This document shows positions 1-9,242 of a stretch of 64,000 nucleotides of DNA, in pieces. The notes under the pieces are model-generated. The model worked only from the letters and a program-made list of their open reading frames with translations, did not search any database and was not told the DNA's origin. The stretch's first letter is position 1; each line of letters opens with the position of its first letter. The stretch spans positions 62,001 to 126,000 of the forward strand of contig NZ_NBWU01000004.1 in NCBI RefSeq assembly GCF_002514735.1, given 5' to 3'. The position numbers were made by a program, and so were the translations under genes. Source of the stretch: Sediminicola luteus. Lineage in GTDB: Bacteria; Bacteroidota; Bacteroidia; Flavobacteriales; Flavobacteriaceae.

Positions 1-704
<704 letters not shown>

Positions 705-760
705 CGGACACTAGGCATGATTATTGATAGCTAAACCATGTAATTCAACACTTTAGAAGC

Positions 761-2527
761 ATGAGAAACCTAATCCAACATTTCGTTTTAATTTGTTTTA
801 CCTTATCGACATTAACCGTAATAGGACAAAAGGAAAGCCCTCAAACACGAACCATTAAAGGAAAGGTGACCCTAATGGAGGTGGTCGAGCCTTATGCGGA
901 AATAGGCAATACCAGAACCGATATCGTCACTAAGCCAAACAAAGACGGAAGCTATGAAATTAAGGCAAAAACCGGTGATATACTGGTATTCTCAGCACCT
1001 AATGGCCTTACACAAGAAATAATCGTAGAAGATGTCACCCGTTATTTAAATATAGACCTGAAGCCAAAATACAATGAGCTGGATAATGTAACCGTTGAAA
1101 GCTCCAAACGAAAAAAGAACCTTCAACTAGAGCTCTTAAAACAGTATCAAACCGATAAGGGTATTATTAAAAGCGCCTTTGGTTTTATACACAAAGACCG
1201 CAGTGGTTATGCTATGTATATGACGGACGATAGTCAATTTTCGGCGGCGGAATTTGACCTGTTAACTATTATAAACGGTCGTTTTCCTGGTATGAGAACC
1301 GTTCGAGACCCATACAATATACTCAATGCCCAGGTATTTATGCGAAGCACGGGGCGTTTGGCACCCGACCCTGCCATATGGGATGTAGACGGCATGATTT
1401 TTACCGAATACCCCTCTTGGGTAAACCCATTGACCGTAAAACGTGTTGCCGCCCTACCCGGTTTCGGTGCCGTTGGAAGCTATGGAAGCATTGCTAGGGG
1501 AGGGGTGATTATCGTAAATACTGAAAATCTGGTTTTGAATGTAAATCCGTATACAGGCAAAAAAGATTTGGCCTATGCCACCGATAACTATGTTCAAGAG
1601 AAATCCGTTAATTTCAATCATTTAAAAAGGGAACTCCCAACCTACCTAAAACCATTGGAATCGGCATCAAGCTTACATGAAGCACAAAAAATCTATTCGG
1701 TTGAAGCCAAGAAAAACAGAGGGAATCCTTTTTTTGCCATCGATGCCTACCAATACTTTGAAATGCGTTGGGGGTCTACTTTTGTATGGAAGGAAATCCT
1801 AAAAGAAAACCACCCTTTGTTAAATCATCCGGTTCACCTGAAAGCCATAAGTTTCTTGGCCGAATCGTTTCATAGGGACAGTTTGGCCTTGGCACTCAAT
1901 CAACGCGTTTTCAAACTGCGCCCAAAATACATACAATCGTATATTAGCCTGGCCCAAGCCCATTTTAACAACGAAGACAGAGACCGGGGCATGGCACTTT
2001 TGGGCCAGCTACGCTACTTAGAAGCCAATGAATCCCTACCTAATTTTAACGACGGATTGAATGAGCCAATCCGTAACCAAATCCTATTTGAAAACGGTCC
2101 AAATCAAAAAACAAAACCACAGATAGCACAAATCCATAATATCACAGAGTCTTTAGGTCCGGGTACGGCCCGATTAAATTTTGAGTGGAACGATTCTGAA
2201 GCGGAATTTGAAATCCAATTTGTAAACCCCAGAGGGCAATTCGTGAATTGGGAACATAGTTTAAATGCCAATCCGGATATAATTGAACAAGAAAAAAAAC
2301 TTGGATATAGCTCCAAAGATTTTATACTAGAAGATTTTCTTGATGGGCAATGGCAAGTGAACATTAAATATCTTGGCAACAAAAGTGCCACTCCATCTTA
2401 CATGAGACTAACTTATGACCAAGGGAATAACGAAAGTAAAACCGTAGTTTTTAAATTGGAAGGTAAGTCGGTAAAACGGGAAAATGTTTTATTAATCGAC
2501 CCTTACCGAGGTATCGTCACTAATTAA
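761..2527 (+). CDS. Exported protein with carboxypeptidase-like and SusC-type plug-like segments, no beta-barrel
   Basis: A 588-aa protein with an N-terminal signal peptide (about residues 1-22, ending VIGQ). Residues about 30-105 look like a carboxypeptidase-regulatory-like beta-sandwich (TIKGKVTLMEV, then NVTVESS), as at the start of SusC/RagA receptors. Residues about 165-257 resemble a TonB plug: a QVFMRSTGR segment, a DVDGMIF segment and a GSYGSIARGGVIIVNTE ending like the plug motif of SusC proteins. No 22-strand barrel follows. Instead there are about 120 helical, TPR-like residues (300-415) and a beta-rich C-terminus. This could be a signalling or scaffold relative of TonB receptors. 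The function is unknown. Confidence 0.85.
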   Translation: MRNLIQHFVLICFTLSTLTVIGQKESPQTRTIKGKVTLMEVVEPYAEIGNTRTDIVTKPNKDGSYEIKAKTGDILVFSAPNGLTQEIIVEDVTRYLNIDLKPKYNELDNVTVESSKRKKNLQLELLKQYQTDKGIIKSAFGFIHKDRSGYAMYMTDDSQFSAAEFDLLTIINGRFPGMRTVRDPYNILNAQVFMRSTGRLAPDPAIWDVDGMIFTEYPSWVNPLTVKRVAALPGFGAVGSYGSIARGGVIIVNTENLVLNVNPYTGKKDLAYATDNYVQEKSVNFNHLKRELPTYLKPLESASSLHEAQKIYSVEAKKNRGNPFFAIDAYQYFEMRWGSTFVWKEILKENHPLLNHPVHLKAISFLAESFHRDSLALALNQRVFKLRPKYIQSYISLAQAHFNNEDRDRGMALLGQLRYLEANESLPNFNDGLNEPIRNQILFENGPNQKTKPQIAQIHNITESLGPGTARLNFEWNDSEAEFEIQFVNPRGQFVNWEHSLNANPDIIEQEKKLGYSSKDFILEDFLDGQWQVNIKYLGNKSATPSYMRLTYDQGNNESKTVVFKLEGKSVKRENVLLIDPYRGIVTN

Positions 2528-2534
2528 GACTACC

Positions 2535-3443
2535 TTAAACGGCAAGGGAAACACCGATTGATGCCGTTTCGGAACCCAAATAGAAATCGATACGTCCTAA
2601 ACGTAGACCATAGCAGCCTACCTGGTTTACTAAAATGGTTTTTCCGGCCCGGTTTTCTACCTCGGTCGGTTTATCCAAAAAAGTATGGGTATGTCCGCCA
2701 ATGATCAAATCGGTAAAGGAGGTATGTTTTGCCAATTCTAAATCGTGCGGCAGATTTACCCCTTTGGCATAGGCATAGCCTATATGCGACAAGCAGACGA
2801 TTAAATCGCAGCGCTCAACCTCTTTCAAATGCCTTTCGGTATCCTGGGCCACCCCATAGGGATCTTGGTATCGGGTTTCCCCATATAGTTTTTTATGCAC
2901 CAAACCGGCCAATTCAATACCTAGGCCATACACCCCAATCTTTACCCCATCGACCAAAAAAGTCTTAAAGGGCTTGACCTGTCCTTCCATAAGGGTATCC
3001 TTAAAATCGTAATTGGCGGACAACATTTCAAAGGAAGCATGGGGCATTTGGGCGGCAAGGCCATCGAGACCGTTATCGAAATCGTGGTTACCGATGGTTG
3101 CTGCGTCGTATTTAAGCATACTCATGAGCTTAAACTCCAATTCGCCTCCATAAAAATTAAAATAGGGAGTGCCTTGGAAGATATCGCCCGCATCGAACAA
3201 TAGGGTATTGGGGTTCTCTTTACGTATTTGTTCTACCAGTGTCGCCCTACGTGCCAGACCACCTAAATTGGCAAAACGGCTATGGTCACTCGGGAAAGCA
3301 TCGATATGGCTATGTACATCATTGGTATGTAATATGGTAATATGCCGCGTTTTATTTTGGGCACAAGATTGAAGCCCCAAGCCCCCTAAACCAACCAGGG
3401 TGGAAGCCGCAGCCGACCGTTGTATGAATTTCCTTCTTTTCAT
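2535..3443 (-). CDS. Metallophosphoesterase, 5'-nucleotidase catalytic domain (Tat-type lipoprotein)
   Basis: This is the N-terminal catalytic half of UshA/YfkN-type 5'-nucleotidases. It has the calcineurin-like metal-binding motifs in order: LHTNDVHSH, DAGDIFQGTPYF, GNHDFDNG, LSHIGY and GGHTHTF. The N-terminus carries a twin-arginine-like motif (KRRKFIQ) followed by a lipobox ending LQSC, so the protein is probably exported folded by Tat and lipidated. It is 302 aa, about half the usual UshA length. The missing C-terminal nucleotide-binding domain is encoded by the gene just upstream in the transcript (3451-4236), 7 bp away. The likely role is dephosphorylating extracellular nucleotides to salvage nucleosides and phosphate. 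Confidence 0.93.
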   Translation of the reverse strand: MKRRKFIQRSAAASTLVGLGGLGLQSCAQNKTRHITILHTNDVHSHIDAFPSDHSRFANLGGLARRATLVEQIRKENPNTLLFDAGDIFQGTPYFNFYGGELEFKLMSMLKYDAATIGNHDFDNGLDGLAAQMPHASFEMLSANYDFKDTLMEGQVKPFKTFLVDGVKIGVYGLGIELAGLVHKKLYGETRYQDPYGVAQDTERHLKEVERCDLIVCLSHIGYAYAKGVNLPHDLELAKHTSFTDLIIGGHTHTFLDKPTEVENRAGKTILVNQVGCYGLRLGRIDFYLGSETASIGVSLAV

Positions 3444-3450
3444 TGGGGTT

Positions 3451-4236
3451 CTACTTTTTAATTATACGATCATCAACCGCGGAGACAATACTATCGTGGG
3501 CCATAAAATCATCGATGATGGCGTTACGTAACAAATAATCCAATTCGGTAACCGAAAGGGCTTTTTTAAAGAAATCCATGCGGTCGCCACCGCTCAGCAG
3601 ATAATCCGAAGTCCCTACATAATAGGTTCTGTTGTCTTCCAAAGGGGTACCATTTACTATAAATGACAGCGGTTTTTTGTTTTTATCAAATACGATTTGG
3701 GCATTCGCAATAGGATGCGCCCTAACATCTTCACTTAAATAGGTCAATAACTCCCTCATTGCGGTACCATCAAGTTCGGCCACCACCATTTGGTTTTCAA
3801 AGGGCATCAACTGGTAAGCCGTACGTCGGGAGACCCTACCCTCGGAAACTATCGAACGAATACCTCCATGGTTCAACAATACCATATCGATGTTTTTACC
3901 GGTACGTGACTTAAAAATGGGTTGGGCCCTTCGGTAGAACATATCGGCCATATAGTTACCTAAAGAGGTGTTTAAAGGATCATCATCTAAAAGCAAAGAC
4001 CTTGGTGCCATGGCCAAACTGGAATCCAATACCGTATTAATACGATTTCGATAGGGTTCAACAAAGCCTTCTAAGGAATCTATCGCCGTTAGGGTAGAGT
4101 CAATGGCCACAAATTCACCTTCGACTTGCTGTAAATGCCAAGGTTTTTCCGAACAAGAAAAGAGAAAAACAGAAAGTGTTACAGATAACACAAATTGTTT
4201 TATATTTAAACTTAAGTTCCTTTTTATCTTTGTCAT
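3451..4236 (-). CDS. 5'-nucleotidase C-terminal domain lipoprotein
   Basis: This 261-aa lipoprotein (lipobox FLFSC) corresponds to the C-terminal substrate-binding domain of 5'-nucleotidases (5_nucleotid_C). Family landmarks are LGNYMADMFYRRAQ, VLLNHGGIRS, LMPFENQMVVAELDG and LSGGDRMDFFKK. The catalytic domain is made from the next gene in the transcript, so the enzyme is presumably rebuilt from two separately lipidated subunits in the periplasm or at the outer membrane. The two genes are 7 bp apart. The family assignment is firm; assembly into one enzyme is inferred. Confidence 0.92.
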   Translation of the reverse strand: MTKIKRNLSLNIKQFVLSVTLSVFLFSCSEKPWHLQQVEGEFVAIDSTLTAIDSLEGFVEPYRNRINTVLDSSLAMAPRSLLLDDDPLNTSLGNYMADMFYRRAQPIFKSRTGKNIDMVLLNHGGIRSIVSEGRVSRRTAYQLMPFENQMVVAELDGTAMRELLTYLSEDVRAHPIANAQIVFDKNKKPLSFIVNGTPLEDNRTYYVGTSDYLLSGGDRMDFFKKALSVTELDYLLRNAIIDDFMAHDSIVSAVDDRIIKK

Positions 4237-4256
4237 AGAAATGCAGGTATAATATT

Positions 4257-4264
4257 TACCTTTG
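4257..4264 (+). promoter_or_regulatory. Bacteroidota -7 promoter element TAnnTTTG
   Basis: TACCTTTG matches the TAnnTTTG -7 consensus and lies 18 bp before the ATG of the DUF6913-like gene. A TTG at 4230-4232 is 24 bp upstream, slightly longer than the usual spacing. It would drive the DUF6913-dapA pair. Confidence 0.6.
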
Positions 4265-4282
4265 TAGAAAAGGTAAAATTAA

Positions 4283-4819
4283 ATGTTTTTAAAAGCTATA
4301 CAGGCAAAACTGAAGGAGAAATCCGGAATTAAGTTCCTAAAGCAAGAATTGGGTAAGCCCCAAACTGCTGTGGATAGGCCTAATGGCATACGTTCTGTAG
4401 GATGTATCGTTGATTTGGATAATTTCGATACTTCTGAAGTGTTTTACGAATTATTGGAAGATTTTTCATTACGGCCCAATGCGGTAAAAATTATCGGCTA
4501 TAAAAGCCTTCATGATAAAAACTCACCCTACGCAACACCCATTTTCAGTGACAAGGACTTGGGCTGGAACGGACAGATTGCCAATAGTTATGCCTTGGAG
4601 TTTTTAAGCAGGGAATACGATTTGTTGCTCAACTATTACAACGAGAACAAATTAATGCCCCAGCTTATGAGTCTTAAAAGCAAAGCACGGATCCGGGTCG
4701 GATTCGAAACCGTAGATCATGCTTTGAACGACATTATGGTAATGACCCCAATTTCCGATTTCAGGAAATTTAAGTCGGAACTACACAAGTACCTTCGCAT
4801 TCTTAATGAAGTTAAATAA
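4283..4819 (+). CDS. Conserved flavobacterial protein (DUF6913-like)
   Basis: A 178-aa soluble protein without signal peptide or membrane segments. The sequence (KSGIKFLKQELGKPQ, VGCIVDLDNFDT, LNYYNENKLMPQLMSLKS, MVMTPISDFRKF) matches a small conserved flavobacterial family that I associate with DUF6913. The central YELLEDFSLRPNAVKIIGY region is predicted alpha/beta. It sits 27 bp before dapA on the same strand, behind a TAnnTTTG promoter, so the two are probably cotranscribed. The function is unknown; conserved pairing with dapA would hint at a role in lysine or cell-wall precursor supply, but that is speculation. Confidence 0.8.
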   Translation: MFLKAIQAKLKEKSGIKFLKQELGKPQTAVDRPNGIRSVGCIVDLDNFDTSEVFYELLEDFSLRPNAVKIIGYKSLHDKNSPYATPIFSDKDLGWNGQIANSYALEFLSREYDLLLNYYNENKLMPQLMSLKSKARIRVGFETVDHALNDIMVMTPISDFRKFKSELHKYLRILNEVK

Positions 4820-4846
4820 ACGCTTCCCTGAAAAGGGTTATTTGGA

Positions 4847-5746
4847 ATGAAAATTTTAACGGGAACGGGCGTGGCATTGACCACACCTTTTACAGCTAAC
4901 CACGAAGTCGATGCCCTGGCATTGACCGCTTTGGTAAACCATTGTATAGATGGCTCTATCGATTATTTAGTGGTACATGGTACTACGGCAGAACCCTCTT
5001 CATTGACCTCTGATGAAAAACAATGGGTTACCGATACCGTGATTTCGGCAAATGCCGGAAGGTTACCCTTGGTCTTAGGTGTAGGTGGTAACAATACGGC
5101 CGAAGTGGTTAAAAGTCTCCGTGAAGTAGATGTCAATACGTTTTCAGCCATTCTTTCCGTTTCACCGTATTACAACAAACCCACCCAAGAAGGTATTTAT
5201 AGGCATTTTCGCGAAATAGCTTTAAACAGTCCCTTACCCATAATCGTATATAATGTTCCAGGACGTACCAGTAGCAATATAGAGCCGGAAACATTGGTCC
5301 GCTTGGCCGAGGAATTCCCGAATATCGTTGCCGTCAAAGAGGCTTCAGGCAATTTGGTACAGGTTATGGAAATAATCGCTAAAAAACCAAAACGTTTTCA
5401 TGTTATCTCGGGTGATGATATTACGGCCCTACCGACCGTGTTGGCTGGTGGAAGCGGTGTTATCTCAGTTTTGGGCCAGGCCGTGCCCCAACTGTTTTCA
5501 AAAATGATTCATCTCGGTTTATCAGGGGAAAACAAAGAGGCCTTCCATATACACTATAAACTCCAAGACCTAATGGGCTTGATTTTTGAGGAAGGCAATC
5601 CCGCTGGCATCAAGGCCATGCTTCAAGAATTGGGTATAGGTACCGCAGAAGTGCGTTTGCCCCTTGTGGAGTGCTCTAAAGGTCTACGTGAGAAAATCCA
5701 TGGGGCCATGCACCCGCTACATTTGCAACAAGCTGTAAAAGTATAG
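4847..5746 (+). CDS. dapA: 4-hydroxy-tetrahydrodipicolinate synthase
   Basis: DapA condenses pyruvate with aspartate-semialdehyde, the first committed step to lysine and meso-diaminopimelate. The 299-aa length is typical. The sequence shows the TIM-barrel family motifs: GTTAEPSSL (substrate-binding Thr pair), YYNKPTQEG with the catalytic Tyr, YNVPGRTS, VKEASGN containing the Schiff-base Lys, and SGDD. It follows the DUF6913-like gene by 27 bp. No frameshift or missing catalytic residue is visible. Confidence 0.97.
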   Translation: MKILTGTGVALTTPFTANHEVDALALTALVNHCIDGSIDYLVVHGTTAEPSSLTSDEKQWVTDTVISANAGRLPLVLGVGGNNTAEVVKSLREVDVNTFSAILSVSPYYNKPTQEGIYRHFREIALNSPLPIIVYNVPGRTSSNIEPETLVRLAEEFPNIVAVKEASGNLVQVMEIIAKKPKRFHVISGDDITALPTVLAGGSGVISVLGQAVPQLFSKMIHLGLSGENKEAFHIHYKLQDLMGLIFEEGNPAGIKAMLQELGIGTAEVRLPLVECSKGLREKIHGAMHPLHLQQAVKV

Positions 5747-5890
5747 AAACACCCACGTTTCCAAATTTCCATTCGAACACTTATGTTAAAGCTGCGCTAA
5801 ATGATTAGTCGTTTCTGTATAGCTTAGGGTATATTAGCCAAGAACTCCTCTACTTAATAGGGAAATACTGGGAGTTGTTGATTATTTTCT

Positions 5891-5898
5891 TAATTTTG
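5891..5898 (+). promoter_or_regulatory. -7 promoter element for the bamD operon
   Basis: TAATTTTG matches TAnnTTTG and ends 18 bp before the chosen bamD start. This makes the upstream in-frame TTG at 5875 an unlikely start, because it would precede the transcript. Confidence 0.6.
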
Positions 5899-5916
5899 CA
5901 AAATATTTGTCCAGAA

Positions 5917-6753
5917 ATGAAGCGATTCTTGGTGCTTATTGGGGCTGTAGCCCTTTTTACTTCCTGTAACGAATATCAGAAAGTCTTGAAAAACCCTTCC
6001 GTAAAGCCAAAATACGACATGGCTTTAAAATATTATGAGGAGGGCGATTTTAAAAGGGCCAATCGTTTATTGGAACAAATCGCGCCAAAATATGTTGGCA
6101 AACCCCAAGGGGAGCGTATCATCTTTTTCTTTGCAGACTCGTACTATAAGATAAAAGATTACAATTTTGCCAGTTATCAATTCGATCGTTTCGTTAAATC
6201 GTATCCGGAAAGTGATAAATTGATAGAGGCTTCCTTTTTGGCGGCCAAAAGTACGTTTATGCTTTCGCCTAAATATTCTTTGGATCAAACGGAAACAGAC
6301 AAAGCATTGAACAAACTTCAGGTTTTCATCAATAGTTATCCGAATTCAGAGTTTACTGCAGAAGCGAATGCCATGGCTCAGGAACTTTCGGGTAAAAAAG
6401 AAAAGAAAGCCTTGGAGATTGCCAAACAGTATAATAAAATTGGGGCTTTTGATTACCCTCGCTTAAAATCGGCCATTACCGCATTCGACAATTTCTTGTC
6501 CGATTATTCAGGATCCGTACACCGCGAAGAGGCCTTGTACTATCGCTTTGAGGCTTCGTGCCGCTTGGCCATGAACAGTACACTTTTAAAGCGAAAAGAA
6601 CGTTTAGAGAATGCCAAGGAGCACTACGCTGCCTTGATTAAATATTTTCCAGAGTCCACCTACAAGAAAGATGCGGACGTTTGGCTGGAAACCATCGACA
6701 AAGATTATAATAACCTTGTGAACAAATACTACGGCAATAATGAAAGCAAATGA
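5917..6753 (+). CDS. bamD: Outer membrane protein assembly factor BamD
   Basis: BamD is the essential lipoprotein partner of BamA in inserting beta-barrel proteins into the outer membrane. The start chosen at MKRFLVLIG gives a clean lipoprotein signal ending LFTSC. TPR repeats follow (AMKYYEEGDF-like helix pairs from about residue 30, FRRFVKSYPES-type and YYRFEASCRL-type repeats), and the length of about 278 aa is normal. The 3' end overlaps the rpoZ start by 14 nt, which implies translational coupling. The gene begins a run bamD-rpoZ-coaBC-DUF4835 that is common in Flavobacteriia. A longer frame exists from a TTG at 5875 but overlaps the promoter. Confidence 0.93.
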   Translation: MKRFLVLIGAVALFTSCNEYQKVLKNPSVKPKYDMALKYYEEGDFKRANRLLEQIAPKYVGKPQGERIIFFFADSYYKIKDYNFASYQFDRFVKSYPESDKLIEASFLAAKSTFMLSPKYSLDQTETDKALNKLQVFINSYPNSEFTAEANAMAQELSGKKEKKALEIAKQYNKIGAFDYPRLKSAITAFDNFLSDYSGSVHREEALYYRFEASCRLAMNSTLLKRKERLENAKEHYAALIKYFPESTYKKDADVWLETIDKDYNNLVNKYYGNNESK

Positions 6754-7075
6754 CCTTAAAAATGTAAAGGCCCCGGTCAGTACTACGACGATCAACCGTA
6801 ACGAGTTCGATCAAAAGACCGAGAACATTTACGAAGCCATCTCAATCGTATCTAAAAGAGCGATTCAGATCAATGCCGAGATCAAAAAAGAGCTCTTGGA
6901 AAAACTAGAGGAGTTCGCCACCTATAACGATAGTTTGGATGAGGTTTTCGAAAACAAAGAGCAGATCGAAGTTTCTAAGTTTTACGAAAAACTACCAAAA
7001 CCTCACGCTATGGCGGTAATTGAGTGGTTAGAAGATAAAATCTACCACAGAAATACCGAAAAAGACGGAGAATAA
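6740..7075 (+). CDS. rpoZ: DNA-directed RNA polymerase omega subunit (Bacteroidota type)
   Basis: A 111-aa small subunit assisting RNA polymerase assembly. The Bacteroidota form resembles eukaryotic Rpb6. The core NIYEAISIVSKRAIQINAEIKKELLEKL is the omega fold that clamps the beta' C-terminus. The C-terminus HAMAVIEWLEDKIYHR is characteristic of the flavobacterial family. The start overlaps bamD by 14 nt and the stop is 1 bp before coaBC, so all three are probably one transcript. I rely on family resemblance and gene order; no catalytic residue exists to check. Confidence 0.88.
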   Translation: MKANDLKNVKAPVSTTTINRNEFDQKTENIYEAISIVSKRAIQINAEIKKELLEKLEEFATYNDSLDEVFENKEQIEVSKFYEKLPKPHAMAVIEWLEDKIYHRNTEKDGE

Positions 7076-7076
7076 C

Positions 7077-8288
7077 ATGGTTTTAGGCGGCAAAAAAATA
7101 GTTCTTGGCATTACCGGGGGCATAGCCGCTTACAAAACAACTTTCTTGGTGCGCCTGCTTGTAAAAGCGGGCGCTCATGTTAAAGTGGTCATGAGTCCGA
7201 GTGCGGTCGATTTCGTGTCGCCACTCACCTTGGCCACCCTTTCCAAAAACCCTGTCGTTACCTCTTTTATTAAAGAAGAAGACAACACCACCTCTTGGAA
7301 CAACCATGTTTCCCTTGGTCTATGGGCAGACCTTATGCTTGTGGCACCCGCTACGGCAAACACGCTTTCTAAAATGGCCCATGGTAGTTGCGACAACCTA
7401 TTGCTTGCCGTTTACCTTTCCGCCAAATGTCCTGTTTATTTTGCCCCGGCGATGGATTTGGATATGTACAAACACCCTTCGACAAAGCAGAATTTTGACA
7501 CTTTAACATCATTCGGAAACATCATGATTCCGGCCGAAAGTGGGGAACTGGCCAGCGGACTGGAAGGTGAGGGACGTATGGCCGAACCTGAGAACATCGT
7601 TCAATTCATAACCGATCATTTAAGCACCCAACTGCCCTTAAAAGGCAAAAAAGTTCTTATCACAGCTGGTCCAACTTATGAAGCTATAGACCCGGTTCGT
7701 TTTATTGGCAACCACTCTTCTGGTTTAATGGGTTTTGAATTGGCCCACCAAGCGGCGACTATGGGCGCCCAAGTAGCCTTGGTCAGCGGTCCCAGTAAAT
7801 ATGAAACCAAACATCCGAATGTAGTTTTACATCGAGTGGTTAGTGCCCAAGAGATGTTCGATAAGACCACGGCTTTGTACAACGATACGCATATAGCCAT
7901 TTGCGCTGCCGCCGTTGCCGATTATCGACCTGAAAAACCAGCTACACATAAGATTAAAAAAGATAGTGACTCTTTACGGATCGATTTGGTAAAGAACCCG
8001 GACATCTTAAAAACTCTTGGAGAGCGTAAAACCAATCAGTTTTTGGTAGGTTTTGCCCTCGAGACCCAAAATGAGGAAGCCAATGCCAAGGGAAAACTGG
8101 AACGCAAGCATTTAGATGCCATTGTTCTTAACTCTATGCAAGACGCAGGTGCCGGCTTTGGCACCCCCACCAATAAAATAAAGTTCATAGACAAGAATCT
8201 GACGATTACAGCGTTTGAATTAAAGACCAAAGCCGATGTGGCCTTGGATATCTTAAACGAAATCATCAAGAGAATATATGCGTCTTAG
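7077..8288 (+). CDS. coaBC: Bifunctional phosphopantothenoylcysteine decarboxylase / phosphopantothenate-cysteine ligase
   Basis: It catalyses two consecutive steps of coenzyme A synthesis. Residues 1-180 form the flavin-dependent CoaC domain (GITGGIAAYKT, NHVSLG with the active His, APATANTLSKMAHG, PAMDLDMY). Residues about 190-400 form the CoaB ligase (ITAGPTYEAIDPVRFIGN, NHSSGLMG, AAAVADYRP, HKIKK). At 403 aa it has the full bifunctional length. It starts 1 bp after rpoZ and its last 11 nt overlap the DUF4835 gene. A second CoA gene, coaE, lies about 5.5 kb downstream. Confidence 0.96.
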   Translation: MVLGGKKIVLGITGGIAAYKTTFLVRLLVKAGAHVKVVMSPSAVDFVSPLTLATLSKNPVVTSFIKEEDNTTSWNNHVSLGLWADLMLVAPATANTLSKMAHGSCDNLLLAVYLSAKCPVYFAPAMDLDMYKHPSTKQNFDTLTSFGNIMIPAESGELASGLEGEGRMAEPENIVQFITDHLSTQLPLKGKKVLITAGPTYEAIDPVRFIGNHSSGLMGFELAHQAATMGAQVALVSGPSKYETKHPNVVLHRVVSAQEMFDKTTALYNDTHIAICAAAVADYRPEKPATHKIKKDSDSLRIDLVKNPDILKTLGERKTNQFLVGFALETQNEEANAKGKLERKHLDAIVLNSMQDAGAGFGTPTNKIKFIDKNLTITAFELKTKADVALDILNEIIKRIYAS

Positions 8289-9168
8289 ACTCGCTTTGAT
8301 TATTTGTTGTTTCCTTGGCCTATTTACCCAGGCCCAAGAACTAAACTGTACCGTAACGGTTAACTCCGAGCAGGTAGGACAAACCAACCAACAGATTTTC
8401 AAGACCTTGGAGCGTTCCTTGAATGAATTCATGAACAAGTCGAAATGGACCAATCGGGTCTATGGTGAGCGTGAAAAGGTGAATGCCCAAATGTTTATTA
8501 CGGTTTCGGAATACGAATCTGACCGTTTTAAGGCTACTATTCAAATACAATCTTCCCGACCGGTTTTTAATACGGCTTACGACAGTCCGGTTTTTAACTA
8601 TAAAGACAATAGCTTTAATTTTCAATACCTCGAATTCCAGCCCTTGGTATACAATCCCAACAGTTTCGATTCTAACCTAATCGGGGTAATGTCCTATTAT
8701 GCCTACATCATCCTAGGTATGGATGCCGATACATTTGCCCAAGAGGGAGGCACCGATTATTATAAGGAGGCCCAAAAAATCGTCACCCAGGCCCAAGGCA
8801 CCAATTATGCAGGCTGGAAACAATTGGGCGGGGAACGCAATCGCTTTGAATTGGTAGATAACCTGCTGTCTAATACCTATAGGGAATATCGGGTAGCCAT
8901 GTATAATTACCACCGAAAGGGACTTGATATTTTAGCGGACAACAACAGCACCGGAAAACAAGTAATCGCCGGTACCATGCGACTCTTCGAAACCCTAATC
9001 AAACGGAGGCCGAATGCCTTCTTGATCCAAACCTTTTTCGATGCCAAATCGGAAGAGATACTCAATGTATTCTCCGATGGGCCTAAGGTAGATGTCGTAA
9101 AACTTAAGGCGACCCTGAATAGGGTAGCGCCTTTTTATTCCTCTATCTGGAACGATATCGAATATTAA
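8278..9168 (+). CDS. DUF4835 family exported protein (PorD-like, type IX secretion associated)
   Basis: A 296-aa protein with a signal peptide ending FTQAQE. The conserved opening ELNCTVTVNSEQV and middle segments (FNYKDNSFNFQYLEFQPLVYNPNSFDSNL, split by a DxxQ-like turn) identify the DUF4835 family, also annotated as PorD because of genetic association with type IX secretion. It is probably periplasmic or outer-membrane associated. The first 11 nt overlap coaBC, so it belongs to the same operon as bamD, placing two envelope-assembly genes together. The family is clear; a direct T9SS role is established knowledge of limited strength. Confidence 0.87.
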   Translation: MRLRLALIICCFLGLFTQAQELNCTVTVNSEQVGQTNQQIFKTLERSLNEFMNKSKWTNRVYGEREKVNAQMFITVSEYESDRFKATIQIQSSRPVFNTAYDSPVFNYKDNSFNFQYLEFQPLVYNPNSFDSNLIGVMSYYAYIILGMDADTFAQEGGTDYYKEAQKIVTQAQGTNYAGWKQLGGERNRFELVDNLLSNTYREYRVAMYNYHRKGLDILADNNSTGKQVIAGTMRLFETLIKRRPNAFLIQTFFDAKSEEILNVFSDGPKVDVVKLKATLNRVAPFYSSIWNDIEY

Positions 9169-9242
9169 AGTCGATTATGGCAAATGTATTGGCTTTTCGA
9201 TTGGTCTAGAAACTTTATCTTTACCGGCAAATCCAATCTGGT

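Noticed and set aside
5842-5876. AACTCC...GGAGTT inverted repeat before bamD
   Set aside because: Arms are only six or seven bases and 22 bases apart; may be chance.
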